NCBI GenBank assembly: GCA_030740135.1 | Contig: JASLXW010000030.1 | Location: 2,068 to 16,196 of the forward strand | Direction: 5' to 3' | From: Nitrospinota bacterium | GTDB lineage: Bacteria; UBA8248; JACPRG01 | DNA: 14,129 nt | Shown here: positions 1 to 7,432 of the stretch, piece by piece | Layout of the letters: every line of letters starts with the position of its first letter | How positions within the stretch are numbered: position 1 is the first letter of the stretch | Position numbers and translations under genes: made by a program | Notes under the pieces: model-generated | Database searches by the model: none | Told to the model about the DNA's origin: nothing | The model's input: the letters and a program-made list of their open reading frames with translations, nothing else

Positions 1-19
1 CCCCTGGGCACTCCGGTCT

Positions 20-391
20 ATGCCCTCTCAGCGCGGGCCCCCCCCCCCGGCCCCATACACTGCGGGCGCCCGGGCGGCGCGGTTGCTTTTCTCATCGGGA
101 CAGACCTCTTTGGACCCGGAGGGGAGCGTCATCGGTGTGGGCGACGTGGCGACCCAGACCGTCGAGACCCTGAAGAACCTCGTCGCCGTTCTGGCGGCGG
201 GCGGGGCGTCGGTGGAGGACATCGTCAAGACGACGGTCTTCCTGCCGGACCTGCGCCACTACGCCTCGATGAACGAGGCCTATGCCAAGTTTTTCCCGAA
301 GGACCCGCCCGCGCGCTCGACGATCCTGGCGCCGCTGGCGCTTCCCGAGCTGCTGGTCGAGATCGAGGCCGTCGCCGTTTTGGGAGAATGA
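20..391 (+). CDS. RidA/YjgF/YER057c/UK114 family protein (5' end uncertain)
   Basis: This is a small RidA-family protein. Characterised members hydrolyse reactive enamine/imine intermediates such as 2-aminoacrylate in the cytosol, usually as trimers. Seen in the sequence: a PY motif near residue 13, LLFSSGQ around 22-28, PPARSTI with the family's key arginine at R99, and the closing LVEIEAVAV block with the conserved Glu near 116. The 123-residue length is close to the usual ~125-130. The ATG at 20 has no visible Shine-Dalgarno. The N-terminus is odd (PPPP encoded by an 11-C run at 38-48) in place of the normal first strand, and the frame stays open to the window edge. The real start may therefore be upstream, or the C run may be miscounted. 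The family is confident; the exact substrate is not inferable. Confidence 0.85.
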   Translation: MPSQRGPPPPAPYTAGARAARLLFSSGQTSLDPEGSVIGVGDVATQTVETLKNLVAVLAAGGASVEDIVKTTVFLPDLRHYASMNEAYAKFFPKDPPARSTILAPLALPELLVEIEAVAVLGE

Positions 392-464
392 TGGAAGTCT
401 CTTTCTCTCCGCGTTCGGAATCGGGTGAGAAAATCCATGGCCGGGACGCCGGAACCGGTCAGAC

Positions 465-484
465 CGGGATGAGATCCCGCTTTT
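465..484 (+). terminator. Candidate intrinsic terminator after the RidA gene
   Basis: A perfect 6-bp stem (CGGGAT at 465-470, loop GAG, ATCCCG at 474-479) is followed by C and TTTT at 481-484. It lies 74 bases after the RidA stop codon. The stem is short but GC-rich and is followed by a short T run, so it is a reasonable factor-independent terminator. A second overlapping repeat (CCGGT/ACCGG, 455-467) could form an alternative stem. Confidence 0.45.
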
Positions 485-510
485 ACACCCCCCGATTCGG
501 GGCGGCCTCG

Positions 511-530
511 GACCCGCCCGTCGGCGGGTC
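511..530. repeat. Perfect inverted repeat, 8-bp arms
   Basis: GACCCGCC (511-518) and GGCGGGTC (523-530) flank the 4-base loop CGTC. A smaller palindrome, CCCCGA-T-TCGGGG, sits just before it at 490-502. Neither is followed by a clear T run on either strand, so they may be secondary hairpins, a protein site, or part of an extended termination region behind the RidA gene. Confidence 0.4.
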
Positions 531-669
531 GCCGGCTTTCCCTTGAGACAGAGGATGAGTGAGCAATTCGCGCCGGTCCGCCGCCGGGCCTGAAGGCGGT
601 CCTCCGCCATGAACCGGCGCTCACCCCCGAATGAGTTCGAACGCCGTCGCCGGATCGCCTTTCGGAGAC

Positions 670-697
670 TCAAGTCCGCGCATCCGGCGGCCGATAT
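670..697 (+). promoter_or_regulatory. Weak promoter candidate, sigma-28-like, for the HD-GYP gene
   Basis: GCCGATAT at 690-697 matches 7 of 8 positions of the flagellar sigma factor (FliA) -10 consensus GCCGATAA. TCAAGTCC at 670-677 is a poor match to the -35 element, and the spacer is 12 bases against the usual 11. Initiation near 705 would give a leader of about 50 bases before the ATG at 757. The site is in the right place, but the -35 match is weak and a housekeeping promoter using TATATC is equally possible. Confidence 0.22.
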
Positions 698-756
698 ATC
701 AATAGAGCAATCATCGAGACAGGCGTTTCTATGTGCATCTTGGGACGGGACAAAAA

Positions 757-1023
757 ATGGTCGAGACATCTGCGGAAGGCGCCGAAGCGTTAGCGGAGGA
801 GCAGGCGGACACCGAGCAGGTTGCGTTGGAGGCCCCGCCGCCGGAGGTTGAACCCGAGCCGGTTCCCGAGCCCAACAAGCTTCGACCCGTTCAACTGAAA
901 GTGGTCGAGCTGTTTGGAAGCATTCCGTTTCCGATTTACATGAAATCGGAAACGACGAGTGCGTTTTCCTTGCTCGTTTCCAAGGGGGATCAGCTCAGCG
1001 GTTCCAAGCGGAGGCAGATTTAA
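757..1023 (+). CDS. N-terminal fragment of an HD-GYP protein, ended by a premature TAA
   Basis: This 88-residue piece begins with an acidic, Pro/Glu-rich stretch (about residues 1-42). It continues into PFPIYMKSETTSAFSLLVSKGD, which looks like the N-terminal accessory domain often found before bacterial HD-GYP domains. The ATG at 757 is chosen over an in-frame ATG at 733 because the purine-rich GGGACGGGAC lies at a suitable distance upstream; the choice is not certain. The frame ends at TAA 1021-1023, but the same frame continues immediately with sensible protein sequence (FSRGIVYIQSKNYGAY from 1027) into the HD-GYP domain. The fragment is therefore most likely the first part of one ~368-codon gene. 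Between about 999 and 1037 another frame (codons starting at 999, 1002 and so on) reads RFQAEADLKVFSR, which looks more natural than the in-frame residues and hints at two compensating indels. Confidence 0.6.
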   Translation: MVETSAEGAEALAEEQADTEQVALEAPPPEVEPEPVPEPNKLRPVQLKVVELFGSIPFPIYMKSETTSAFSLLVSKGDQLSGSKRRQI

Positions 1024-1182
1024 AAGTTTTCTCGCGGGATCGTTTACATCCAGTCGAAGAACTACGGCGCCTACGCCGCCGAGGCCGAGCGGGCGCTCAA
1101 CAACGTTCTCACCGATGGCGAGAAGGACGCCAAAGAGAAGGTTCCGCTGTTTTTCTCTTACGCGACGGAACGCCTGGCAGAA

Positions 1183-1863
1183 GTGTTCCGGCGGGTTTCC
1201 GAGGAGGGGGGCAAAATCGCGACGCTGGTCCTCCCCGTCGCGGAACAGGCGCTCGGCTTGGTCCAGCAGGATTGGAAGGCCGCGTTTTCCCTGCTCCGGC
1301 TGGCCCGGACGCGCCCCGAGACGTACGCCCATTCTCTCAATGTTTGCTTGTTCGGCCTGAGCGATGTCCAAAATTATATTCCGATGTATTCGGAGAGCGA
1401 GCTCAAGGAGGTTGCGTTCGGATTTCTCAGCCACGACATCGGAAAGCTTCTCGTCTCCGAAGAGTTGCTGAATAAGAATTCCCGTCTCACCCCCCTGGAG
1501 CGGAAAGTCATCCAACAAATTCCTTTGCACGGGCATAAAGTTTTGATGGAGTCCGAATGCGACTATCCGTCGGCGGTTGAAATCGTTATGAACCATCACG
1601 AGCGGGTGGGCGGCACGGGCTACCCGCGCGGGGTGGCGGATAATCGGATTCCCCTTCTCGCCCGCGTCTGCACCGTTTGCGAGGCGTTCGACACCATGAC
1701 GACCCCGAAGGTCTATCGCGGCGAGACCCTGACCGCCTTTGAGGCGCTCAACCGGATGGTGACGGAAGACCCCGGTCAATTCGATGTGCGCGTTCTCGCC
1801 AATTTCATTCGAATGGTGGGGGGGAAGCTGGAAAAAGGGATCGACGGCGAATCCATCCGCTGA
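1183..1863 (+). CDS. HD-GYP domain, probable cyclic di-GMP phosphodiesterase (C-terminal part of an interrupted gene)
   Basis: The HD-GYP domain of a probable c-di-GMP phosphodiesterase. Family members hydrolyse c-di-GMP to pGpG/GMP with a metal centre and act in biofilm and motility signalling. Seen, numbering from the ATG at 757: H192 in HSLNV, HD at 226-227 (HDIGK), HH-E at 280-282 (HHER), and the GYP signature at 288-290 in GTGYPRG. All expected metal ligands and the signature appear intact. The open frame begins right after TAA 1021-1023, and the only usable start inside it is GTG at 1183, without a clear Shine-Dalgarno. Translation from there would keep most of the catalytic domain but lose the sensory N-terminus. 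If the stop is a sequence error, the gene is 757-1863 and intact. No GGDEF or EAL partner is adjacent. The gene is convergent with the lipoprotein gene ending at 1969. Confidence 0.75.
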   Translation: MFRRVSEEGGKIATLVLPVAEQALGLVQQDWKAAFSLLRLARTRPETYAHSLNVCLFGLSDVQNYIPMYSESELKEVAFGFLSHDIGKLLVSEELLNKNSRLTPLERKVIQQIPLHGHKVLMESECDYPSAVEIVMNHHERVGGTGYPRGVADNRIPLLARVCTVCEAFDTMTTPKVYRGETLTAFEALNRMVTEDPGQFDVRVLANFIRMVGGKLEKGIDGESIR

Positions 1864-1878
1864 GCGACGCCTCCCGCC

Positions 1879-1899
1879 CGGAAGTGTCAGGTTCTTCCG
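1879..1899. repeat. Inverted repeat between two convergent genes
   Basis: CGGAAG (1879-1884) and CTTCCG (1894-1899) form a perfect 6-bp stem with a 9-base loop, directly after the HD-GYP stop codon and before the end of the opposing gene at 1969. An A run follows on the plus strand and no T run follows on either reading strand, so it is not a textbook terminator, although its position would suit one. Confidence 0.3.
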
Positions 1900-1968
1900 A
1901 AAATTATCAGGATTTCAAGCTCGGGCCTCGACAACCGAAGCCCTCTCCTGGAGGTGCGGGCCGATGGG

Positions 1969-3450
1969 TCAGCGCCGGATCACCAAGGGGACGGTCGCTT
2001 TGCGTCTGGAGGGCTCGGCGCGGTTCTGAAGGCGGGGAGGGAGGGCGCGGGTGGGGGTGGCCCGGCCCTTGAAGCCCGTCAGGCGTTTTCCCGGACCCTT
2101 CACCGGCGTCCATCGCCCGTTGTGCGCTCGGACGAGGATGAACGAATCCGCCCCGAGGGCGGCTTCGTGATAGGGGGCGTCCGTTCCGCCGATGAAGCGG
2201 TGGGTCCCCAGCGTCCCCGCGAAGGTCCTTCGCTCTCGCATCCGGTGTAAAGCCGACGGGCCCATGCCCGCGATGGCCTTCGGGTTCACCTCCCGGAAGA
2301 CGGATTCCATCATGAAGAGCAGCGCGTCGTAGGCGCAGGCGGCGGGAAGCGGGGGCGGGCGGGTCGACTCGTGGGCCAGGCGATACAGGTCGCGAAACCG
2401 TTCCAGTCTCCGCTTCAGGGGGTCTCGATGATCCAGGACGCCGGCGACCGCCAGCTTGTGGCCGACGGCCAGGATGGCTTCGCCCCGCTCCGCGCGCGGG
2501 GGCTGAAGTTGAGCGTCCGTCCACGCGCGCTCCGGCGGAGAGGCCAGAAGGGGATGCACCGCCGCCGGACCCAGGAGGATCTTGCCCGGGTGTCCCGATC
2601 TTCGCGCCGCCCGGATGAGGCCCTCCGCGCCCTCCCGGCCGAGCCACGCGAGAAGGGGGCGGGATCGCGTCCCGGAGACCCTTTTCAGCAGGTCCTCCGC
2701 CGAGCCGGAAGAAGACAGGAGCGGATGGACCTTCATGCCGAGCGTTTCGGCGATACGCCCGATCTCCCGGCGTCCCCTTCTTCCATAAGCGGTGAAATCG
2801 GAGACCAGGAAGAATTCGCGCTCGCCCTCCGACCGGAGGAGCGCAAGGGCCTTGCGGGCCGCGCCCCTCGTCAATCCCGAGAGTGTGAACATCCCCTTTC
2901 CCGGAACGGCCGCGCCGCACGTGACGGTGGGCAGTCGGGTGGATTGCGCGGAAAAGGCCGCGCGGTCCGCCGGGTGGTCGCCCACATAGACGCCCACGAT
3001 TGTGCTCGCCTTCTTCCGAGCCGATGCGGCCTTTTCACGGGTCTTCGCCGTTGGCCGGCCCGCGATGGGGGCGGGCGGCGTTCTCCCCCGATTCTTCAGG
3101 GTCCCCCCGCCTTTGGATTCCACGCGGTCCTTTCGCATCGAGTCCTTGGCCCTTTCGGAACCTGATCGGCGGTAATTGAAAAGAAGGCCCTTGAGCGCAC
3201 CCGCGTGGTTCAGGTCTTGAAAGAAGAGCTGCGCCCCCCTCAACTCGGCCAGCGGGCGGGAGGTGACGTTTTCCCCGAGGCGAGACGCCTGGATTTCGAT
3301 TGTGAGCAGAAGCTCGATGGAAGCCTTGGGATAGATCGGGTCTTGTTTTTTCAGCTCGGGCGGTTTTGTGCACGCCGTGAGGAACGGCGCCGAGAAGGCG
3401 GCAACCGCCCCGAGAAAAACCGCGCGGCGGAGCCAATGGCCCAAACCCAT
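1969..3450 (-). CDS. Periplasmic-binding-protein-like lipoprotein (LivK/LppC-type fold), orphan
   Basis: A predicted exported lipoprotein of ~493 residues. From the ATG at 3450 it has a basic n-region (HWLRR), a hydrophobic core and the lipobox LTAC with the lipidated Cys at 27. The rest resembles type-I periplasmic binding proteins (amino-acid/branched-chain SBP or LppC-like): an N-terminal lobe ending GAQLFFQDLNHAG, EFFLVSDFTAYGRRG around 212-227, and CAYDALLFMMESV around 372-384. Two parts are unusual. One is an Arg/Lys/Ser/Gly-rich insertion at about residues 96-148; the other is a basic C-terminal tail of roughly 45 residues. Start: GGAGG lies only one base before the ATG at 3450 but seven bases before an in-frame TTG at 3444, so TTG may be the true start; the signal peptide is the same. 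No permease or ATPase gene is adjacent, so the ligand and partner are unknown. It lies 67 bases after mrp. Confidence 0.65.
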   Translation of the reverse strand: MGLGHWLRRAVFLGAVAAFSAPFLTACTKPPELKKQDPIYPKASIELLLTIEIQASRLGENVTSRPLAELRGAQLFFQDLNHAGALKGLLFNYRRSGSERAKDSMRKDRVESKGGGTLKNRGRTPPAPIAGRPTAKTREKAASARKKASTIVGVYVGDHPADRAAFSAQSTRLPTVTCGAAVPGKGMFTLSGLTRGAARKALALLRSEGEREFFLVSDFTAYGRRGRREIGRIAETLGMKVHPLLSSSGSAEDLLKRVSGTRSRPLLAWLGREGAEGLIRAARRSGHPGKILLGPAAVHPLLASPPERAWTDAQLQPPRAERGEAILAVGHKLAVAGVLDHRDPLKRRLERFRDLYRLAHESTRPPPLPAACAYDALLFMMESVFREVNPKAIAGMGPSALHRMRERRTFAGTLGTHRFIGGTDAPYHEAALGADSFILVRAHNGRWTPVKGPGKRLTGFKGRATPTRALPPRLQNRAEPSRRKATVPLVIRR

Positions 3451-3517
3451 TCCTCCGGAAGTGATGAGCCTCTGACGGGTCAAGCGGGAATCGAAATCCC
3501 GTTCCAAGCGTGACAAC

Positions 3518-4636
3518 TCAGCCCATCTTCAACGGAATGAACGATGTCGAGTCGGGACTGTCGGCGGTTCCCTCGCCGATGTTGATCATGCTGACCCGGG
3601 CCGCGACCGCGGCCGCGGCCTTCCTGAATGCGTCGGCGTTGGCGGATTCAGGCTCCGAATACACGATGGGCCGTCCCTCATCGCCGTGCTCCCGGATGCG
3701 GACATCCAGCGGGATCTCGCCCAGGAAAGGCACCTCGTACCGGCCCGCCATCCGCTGTCCCCCGCCGTAACCGAAGATCTCCGAGCGCTCGCCGCAGTGG
3801 GGGCAAAGAAAATAGCTCATGTTCTCGATGATCCCCAGGATGGGGGTTTCCACCTTGTTGAACATCTGGAGTCCTTTTTTCGCGTCCAGCAAGGCGATGT
3901 CCTGGGGGGTGGTGACGATGACCGCGCCGGTGAGCGGGACGCGCTGCGTCAGGGTCAGGTGGGCGTCGCCGGTTCCCGGCGGCATGTCCACGATGAGGTA
4001 GTCGAGCGCGCCCCATTCCACGTTCTGGACGAATTGCGTGACCGCCTGCATGACCATCGGCCCGCGCCAGATGACGGGCGTATCGTCCCGGTCTCCCAGG
4101 AGAAGGCCCATCGAGATGACCTTGACGCCGTAGTTTTGCATGGGGAGGATCCGGTTGCCTTCGGCGACCCGGGGTTGGCCGGCGATGTTCATCATCAGGG
4201 GAACGCTCGGCCCGAAGATGTCCGAATCCATCAGGCCGACGGCGGCCCCGCATTTCGCAATCGAGACGGCGAGGTTGACCGCGACGGTGGACTTTCCGAC
4301 GCCGCCCTTCCCGCTCGCGACGGCGACGATGTTCTTGACCCCCGGAATGGCTTGCCGGTCGGCCGTGGCGCGTCCGGGGGGGACCCGGGCGGTCATCCGC
4401 ACCGAGGCCCGTTCCACGCCGGCCAGCTCGCCCACGAGCCTTTCGGCCTGGGCCTGCATCTCTTCCTTGACGGGGCAGGTGGGTGTCGTCAGCTCGATGG
4501 TGAACGACACCCCGGAACCGTCGAGACTCAAATCCTTGACGAAGCCGAGGGTGACGATGTCCCGGTTCAGGTCGGGGTCCCGGATGCCCCGGAGGGCGTC
4601 CAAAACTTGCTCCTCGGTTACGGATGGGTTGGCCAT
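3518..4636 (-). CDS. mrp: Mrp/ApbC (NBP35) family iron-sulfur carrier ATPase
   Basis: A 372-residue cytosolic P-loop ATPase of the Mrp/ApbC/Ind1 family, whose members bind and hand over [4Fe-4S] clusters to apo-proteins. Seen: an N-terminal MIP18/DUF59 domain (residues ~5-82, with TPTCP and Cys54), the deviant Walker A motif SGKGGVGKST at 108-117, DSDIFGPSVP at 137-146, the Walker B-like YLIVDMPPGTGD at 213-224, and the cluster-binding CPHC pair at 278-281. The frame is open further upstream, but the ATG at 4636 is preferred: GGAGG lies nine bases before it, the MIP18 domain begins immediately after, and upstream residues are not protein-like. The C-terminal ~20 residues are variable. A candidate promoter sits ~195 bases upstream. 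The lipoprotein gene follows and may be co-transcribed. Confidence 0.95.
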   Translation of the reverse strand: MANPSVTEEQVLDALRGIRDPDLNRDIVTLGFVKDLSLDGSGVSFTIELTTPTCPVKEEMQAQAERLVGELAGVERASVRMTARVPPGRATADRQAIPGVKNIVAVASGKGGVGKSTVAVNLAVSIAKCGAAVGLMDSDIFGPSVPLMMNIAGQPRVAEGNRILPMQNYGVKVISMGLLLGDRDDTPVIWRGPMVMQAVTQFVQNVEWGALDYLIVDMPPGTGDAHLTLTQRVPLTGAVIVTTPQDIALLDAKKGLQMFNKVETPILGIIENMSYFLCPHCGERSEIFGYGGGQRMAGRYEVPFLGEIPLDVRIREHGDEGRPIVYSEPESANADAFRKAAAAVAARVSMINIGEGTADSPDSTSFIPLKMG

Positions 4637-4830
4637 TGGCCCTGTCCTCCAGACCCGCTGACGATGGCCGCCCGGACGGTCGCCGAGCGGCCCATCGATC
4701 GAAAAAAGAGACCCACTGAAGAGATTTCGCGGCGGTCCTGTGGGGTCGGTTGACCCTCCGGGGCTCCGGAGGATGCGCGCGAACCCCTGAAATCGCCTCG
4801 TCGTCTCCGACGCGGGATGCGTAACGCCTG

Positions 4831-4859
4831 AATCTAATTTTTGTGGAGGCTGATTGCAA
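4831..4859 (-). promoter_or_regulatory. Candidate sigma-70-type promoter for mrp
   Basis: On the minus strand TTGCAA (4854-4859) and TAGATT (4831-4836) are separated by 17 bases. Each box matches 4 of 6 consensus bases, and the region is the most AT-rich patch between ahcY and mrp. It implies a leader of roughly 190 bases before the mrp ATG at 4636. Spacing and context are good; the boxes are only moderate. Confidence 0.4.
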
Positions 4860-4877
4860 CCCCCCGGAGCGGGCGTG

Positions 4878-4896
4878 AAAGCGCGGCGCACCGCGC
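4878..4896 (-). terminator. Candidate terminator after ahcY
   Basis: Read on the minus strand, GCGCGG (4891-4896), loop TGCG (4887-4890) and CCGCGC (4881-4886) form a perfect 6-bp all-GC stem followed by TTT (4878-4880). It starts 9 bases after the ahcY stop codon. The T run is short, so efficiency is uncertain. Its position just before a candidate mrp promoter supports an operon boundary here. Confidence 0.45.
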
Positions 4897-4904
4897 CCGA
4901 CGGG

Positions 4905-6164
<1,260 letters not shown>

Positions 6165-6208
6165 TCAACCTTTCGGTGGATCGGGAAGGGTAAGGGGAAA
6201 CGGGCGAC

Positions 6209-7372
6209 TCACAGGCCCAGGGCGGTTTTCAGATCGGCCGCGCGGTTCGTGAGCTCCCAAGTGAACTCGGGGTCGTTCCTTCCGAAGTGGCCGTATACGG
6301 CGGTTTTCTGAAAGATGGGCCGCCGGAGCTGAAGGTAGTCGATGATCGCCCCGGGCTTCAGCACGAAGACGTCTCGAATGGCCTGGGCGGCACGATCCAA
6401 GTCGACGCGGCCCGTGCCGAAGTCGTCGACCAGGATGGAGACCGGGTCCGCCACGCCGATCGCGTAAGCGAGCTGGACTTCGCACTTGTCCATCGCCCCG
6501 GAGGCCACCAGGTTCTTCGCGATATGGCGGGCCATGTAGGAGGCGGATCGATCGACTTTGCTGGGGTCTTTGCCGGAGAAGGCGCCCCCGCCGTGGCTGC
6601 CGACGCCGCCATAGGTGTCTACGATGATCTTCCGGCCCGTTAGTCCGCAGTCGCCCATCGGACCGCCGGTCACAAAGCGCCCGGTGGGGTTGACGTAATA
6701 GGTGATTTGTTCGTCGTCGATAAGCGTGGAAGGGATCGTGGGCTTGATGACCTTTTCGATCATGTCTTCGCGGATCTCTCTCAGTTGAACGTCGTCTCCA
6801 TGCTGGGTGGAGATGACCACGGTGTCCACCCGAGTGGGCTTTCCGTTTTCGTACTCGACCGTGACCTGGCTCTTGCCGTCGGGCCGCAGGTAAGAGACCA
6901 CGTCATCCTTGCGGATTTGGGCCAGCTGCCGGCAGAGCTTGTGGGCGAGCATGATGGGCAGGGGCATCAGCTCTTCGGTCTCGTTCGTGGCGTAGCCGAA
7001 CATGAGGCCCTGATCGCCGGCCCCCTGCTCGTGCTCACCCGTTTCGTCCACGCCCAGGGCGATGTCGGGCGACTGTTCGTCAAGCGATGTCAAGACCGCG
7101 CAGGTTTCGTAGTCGAATCCGTACTTGGCCCGCGTGTAGCCGATCCGGCGGATGGTTTCACGGGCGATCTTCGGAATGTCCACGTACGCGTTTGTGGTGA
7201 TCTCTCCCGCCACAAAAATCAGCCCCGTGGTGACGAGGGTCTCGCAGGCCACGCGCCCCATGGGGTCGTTTTCATAAATGCCATCTAGAACCGCGTCGGA
7301 GATCTGGTCGGACACCTTATCGGGGTGTCCCTCCGTGACCGACTCGGAGGTAAAGAAAAAATTCGAGCTCAC
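6209..7372 (-). CDS. metK: S-adenosylmethionine synthetase (methionine adenosyltransferase)
   Basis: A 387-residue cytosolic enzyme making SAM from methionine and ATP. Hallmarks are all present: [17 protein letters not shown] (GHPDK at 15-19), the signature [12 protein letters not shown] at 117-128, and the glycine-rich loop GGGAFSGKD at 261-269 followed by KVDRSASY. The length is standard (family ~380-400). The start is GTG at 7372, preceded by AAAGGA with about 11 bases to the start codon, a rather long spacing. No ATG alternative precedes the conserved N-terminus. The gap to ptsI upstream is 60 bases and holds no recognisable SAM riboswitch, so metK is probably transcribed from upstream genes or from a promoter inside ptsI. 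Confidence 0.97.
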   Translation of the reverse strand: MSSNFFFTSESVTEGHPDKVSDQISDAVLDGIYENDPMGRVACETLVTTGLIFVAGEITTNAYVDIPKIARETIRRIGYTRAKYGFDYETCAVLTSLDEQSPDIALGVDETGEHEQGAGDQGLMFGYATNETEELMPLPIMLAHKLCRQLAQIRKDDVVSYLRPDGKSQVTVEYENGKPTRVDTVVISTQHGDDVQLREIREDMIEKVIKPTIPSTLIDDEQITYYVNPTGRFVTGGPMGDCGLTGRKIIVDTYGGVGSHGGGAFSGKDPSKVDRSASYMARHIAKNLVASGAMDKCEVQLAYAIGVADPVSILVDDFGTGRVDLDRAAQAIRDVFVLKPGAIIDYLQLRRPIFQKTAVYGHFGRNDPEFTWELTNRAADLKTALGL

Positions 7373-7432
7373 GGTGATTGTTTTCCTTTCGTCTCTTTGA
7401 TTTAACCGGGGAACCGCACCGGGAATAGGCGC

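Larger units (their letters stand above)
392..756. other. Gene-free stretch between the RidA and HD-GYP genes
   Basis: No reading frame here has protein-like composition, homology I recognise, or a plausible ribosome site. Besides the terminator candidate at 465-484, it holds two perfect inverted repeats, at 490-502 and 511-530, and an AT-richer patch at 692-712 that is the best promoter candidate for the gene starting at 757. Nothing else is recognisable. Confidence 0.6.

Noticed and set aside
1907..2920. A 337-codon open frame overlapping the lipoprotein gene on the same strand
   Set aside because: Composition is Gly/Arg/Pro repeats with no recognisable domain. It is a high-GC shadow of the gene at 1969-3450, which has a signal peptide and a recognisable fold.
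3686..4753. A 355-codon plus-strand open frame opposite mrp
   Set aside because: The minus strand encodes an unmistakable Mrp ATPase there; the plus-strand frame is rich in Asp/Gly/His/Arg without any motif, as expected for an antisense shadow. The same applies to plus-strand frames at 4854-6311, 7517-9316 and 12032-12913.
7373..7432. SAM riboswitch upstream of metK
   Set aside because: The 60-base gap shows only a weak 4-bp CCGG pairing and none of the conserved elements of the SAM riboswitch classes I know.
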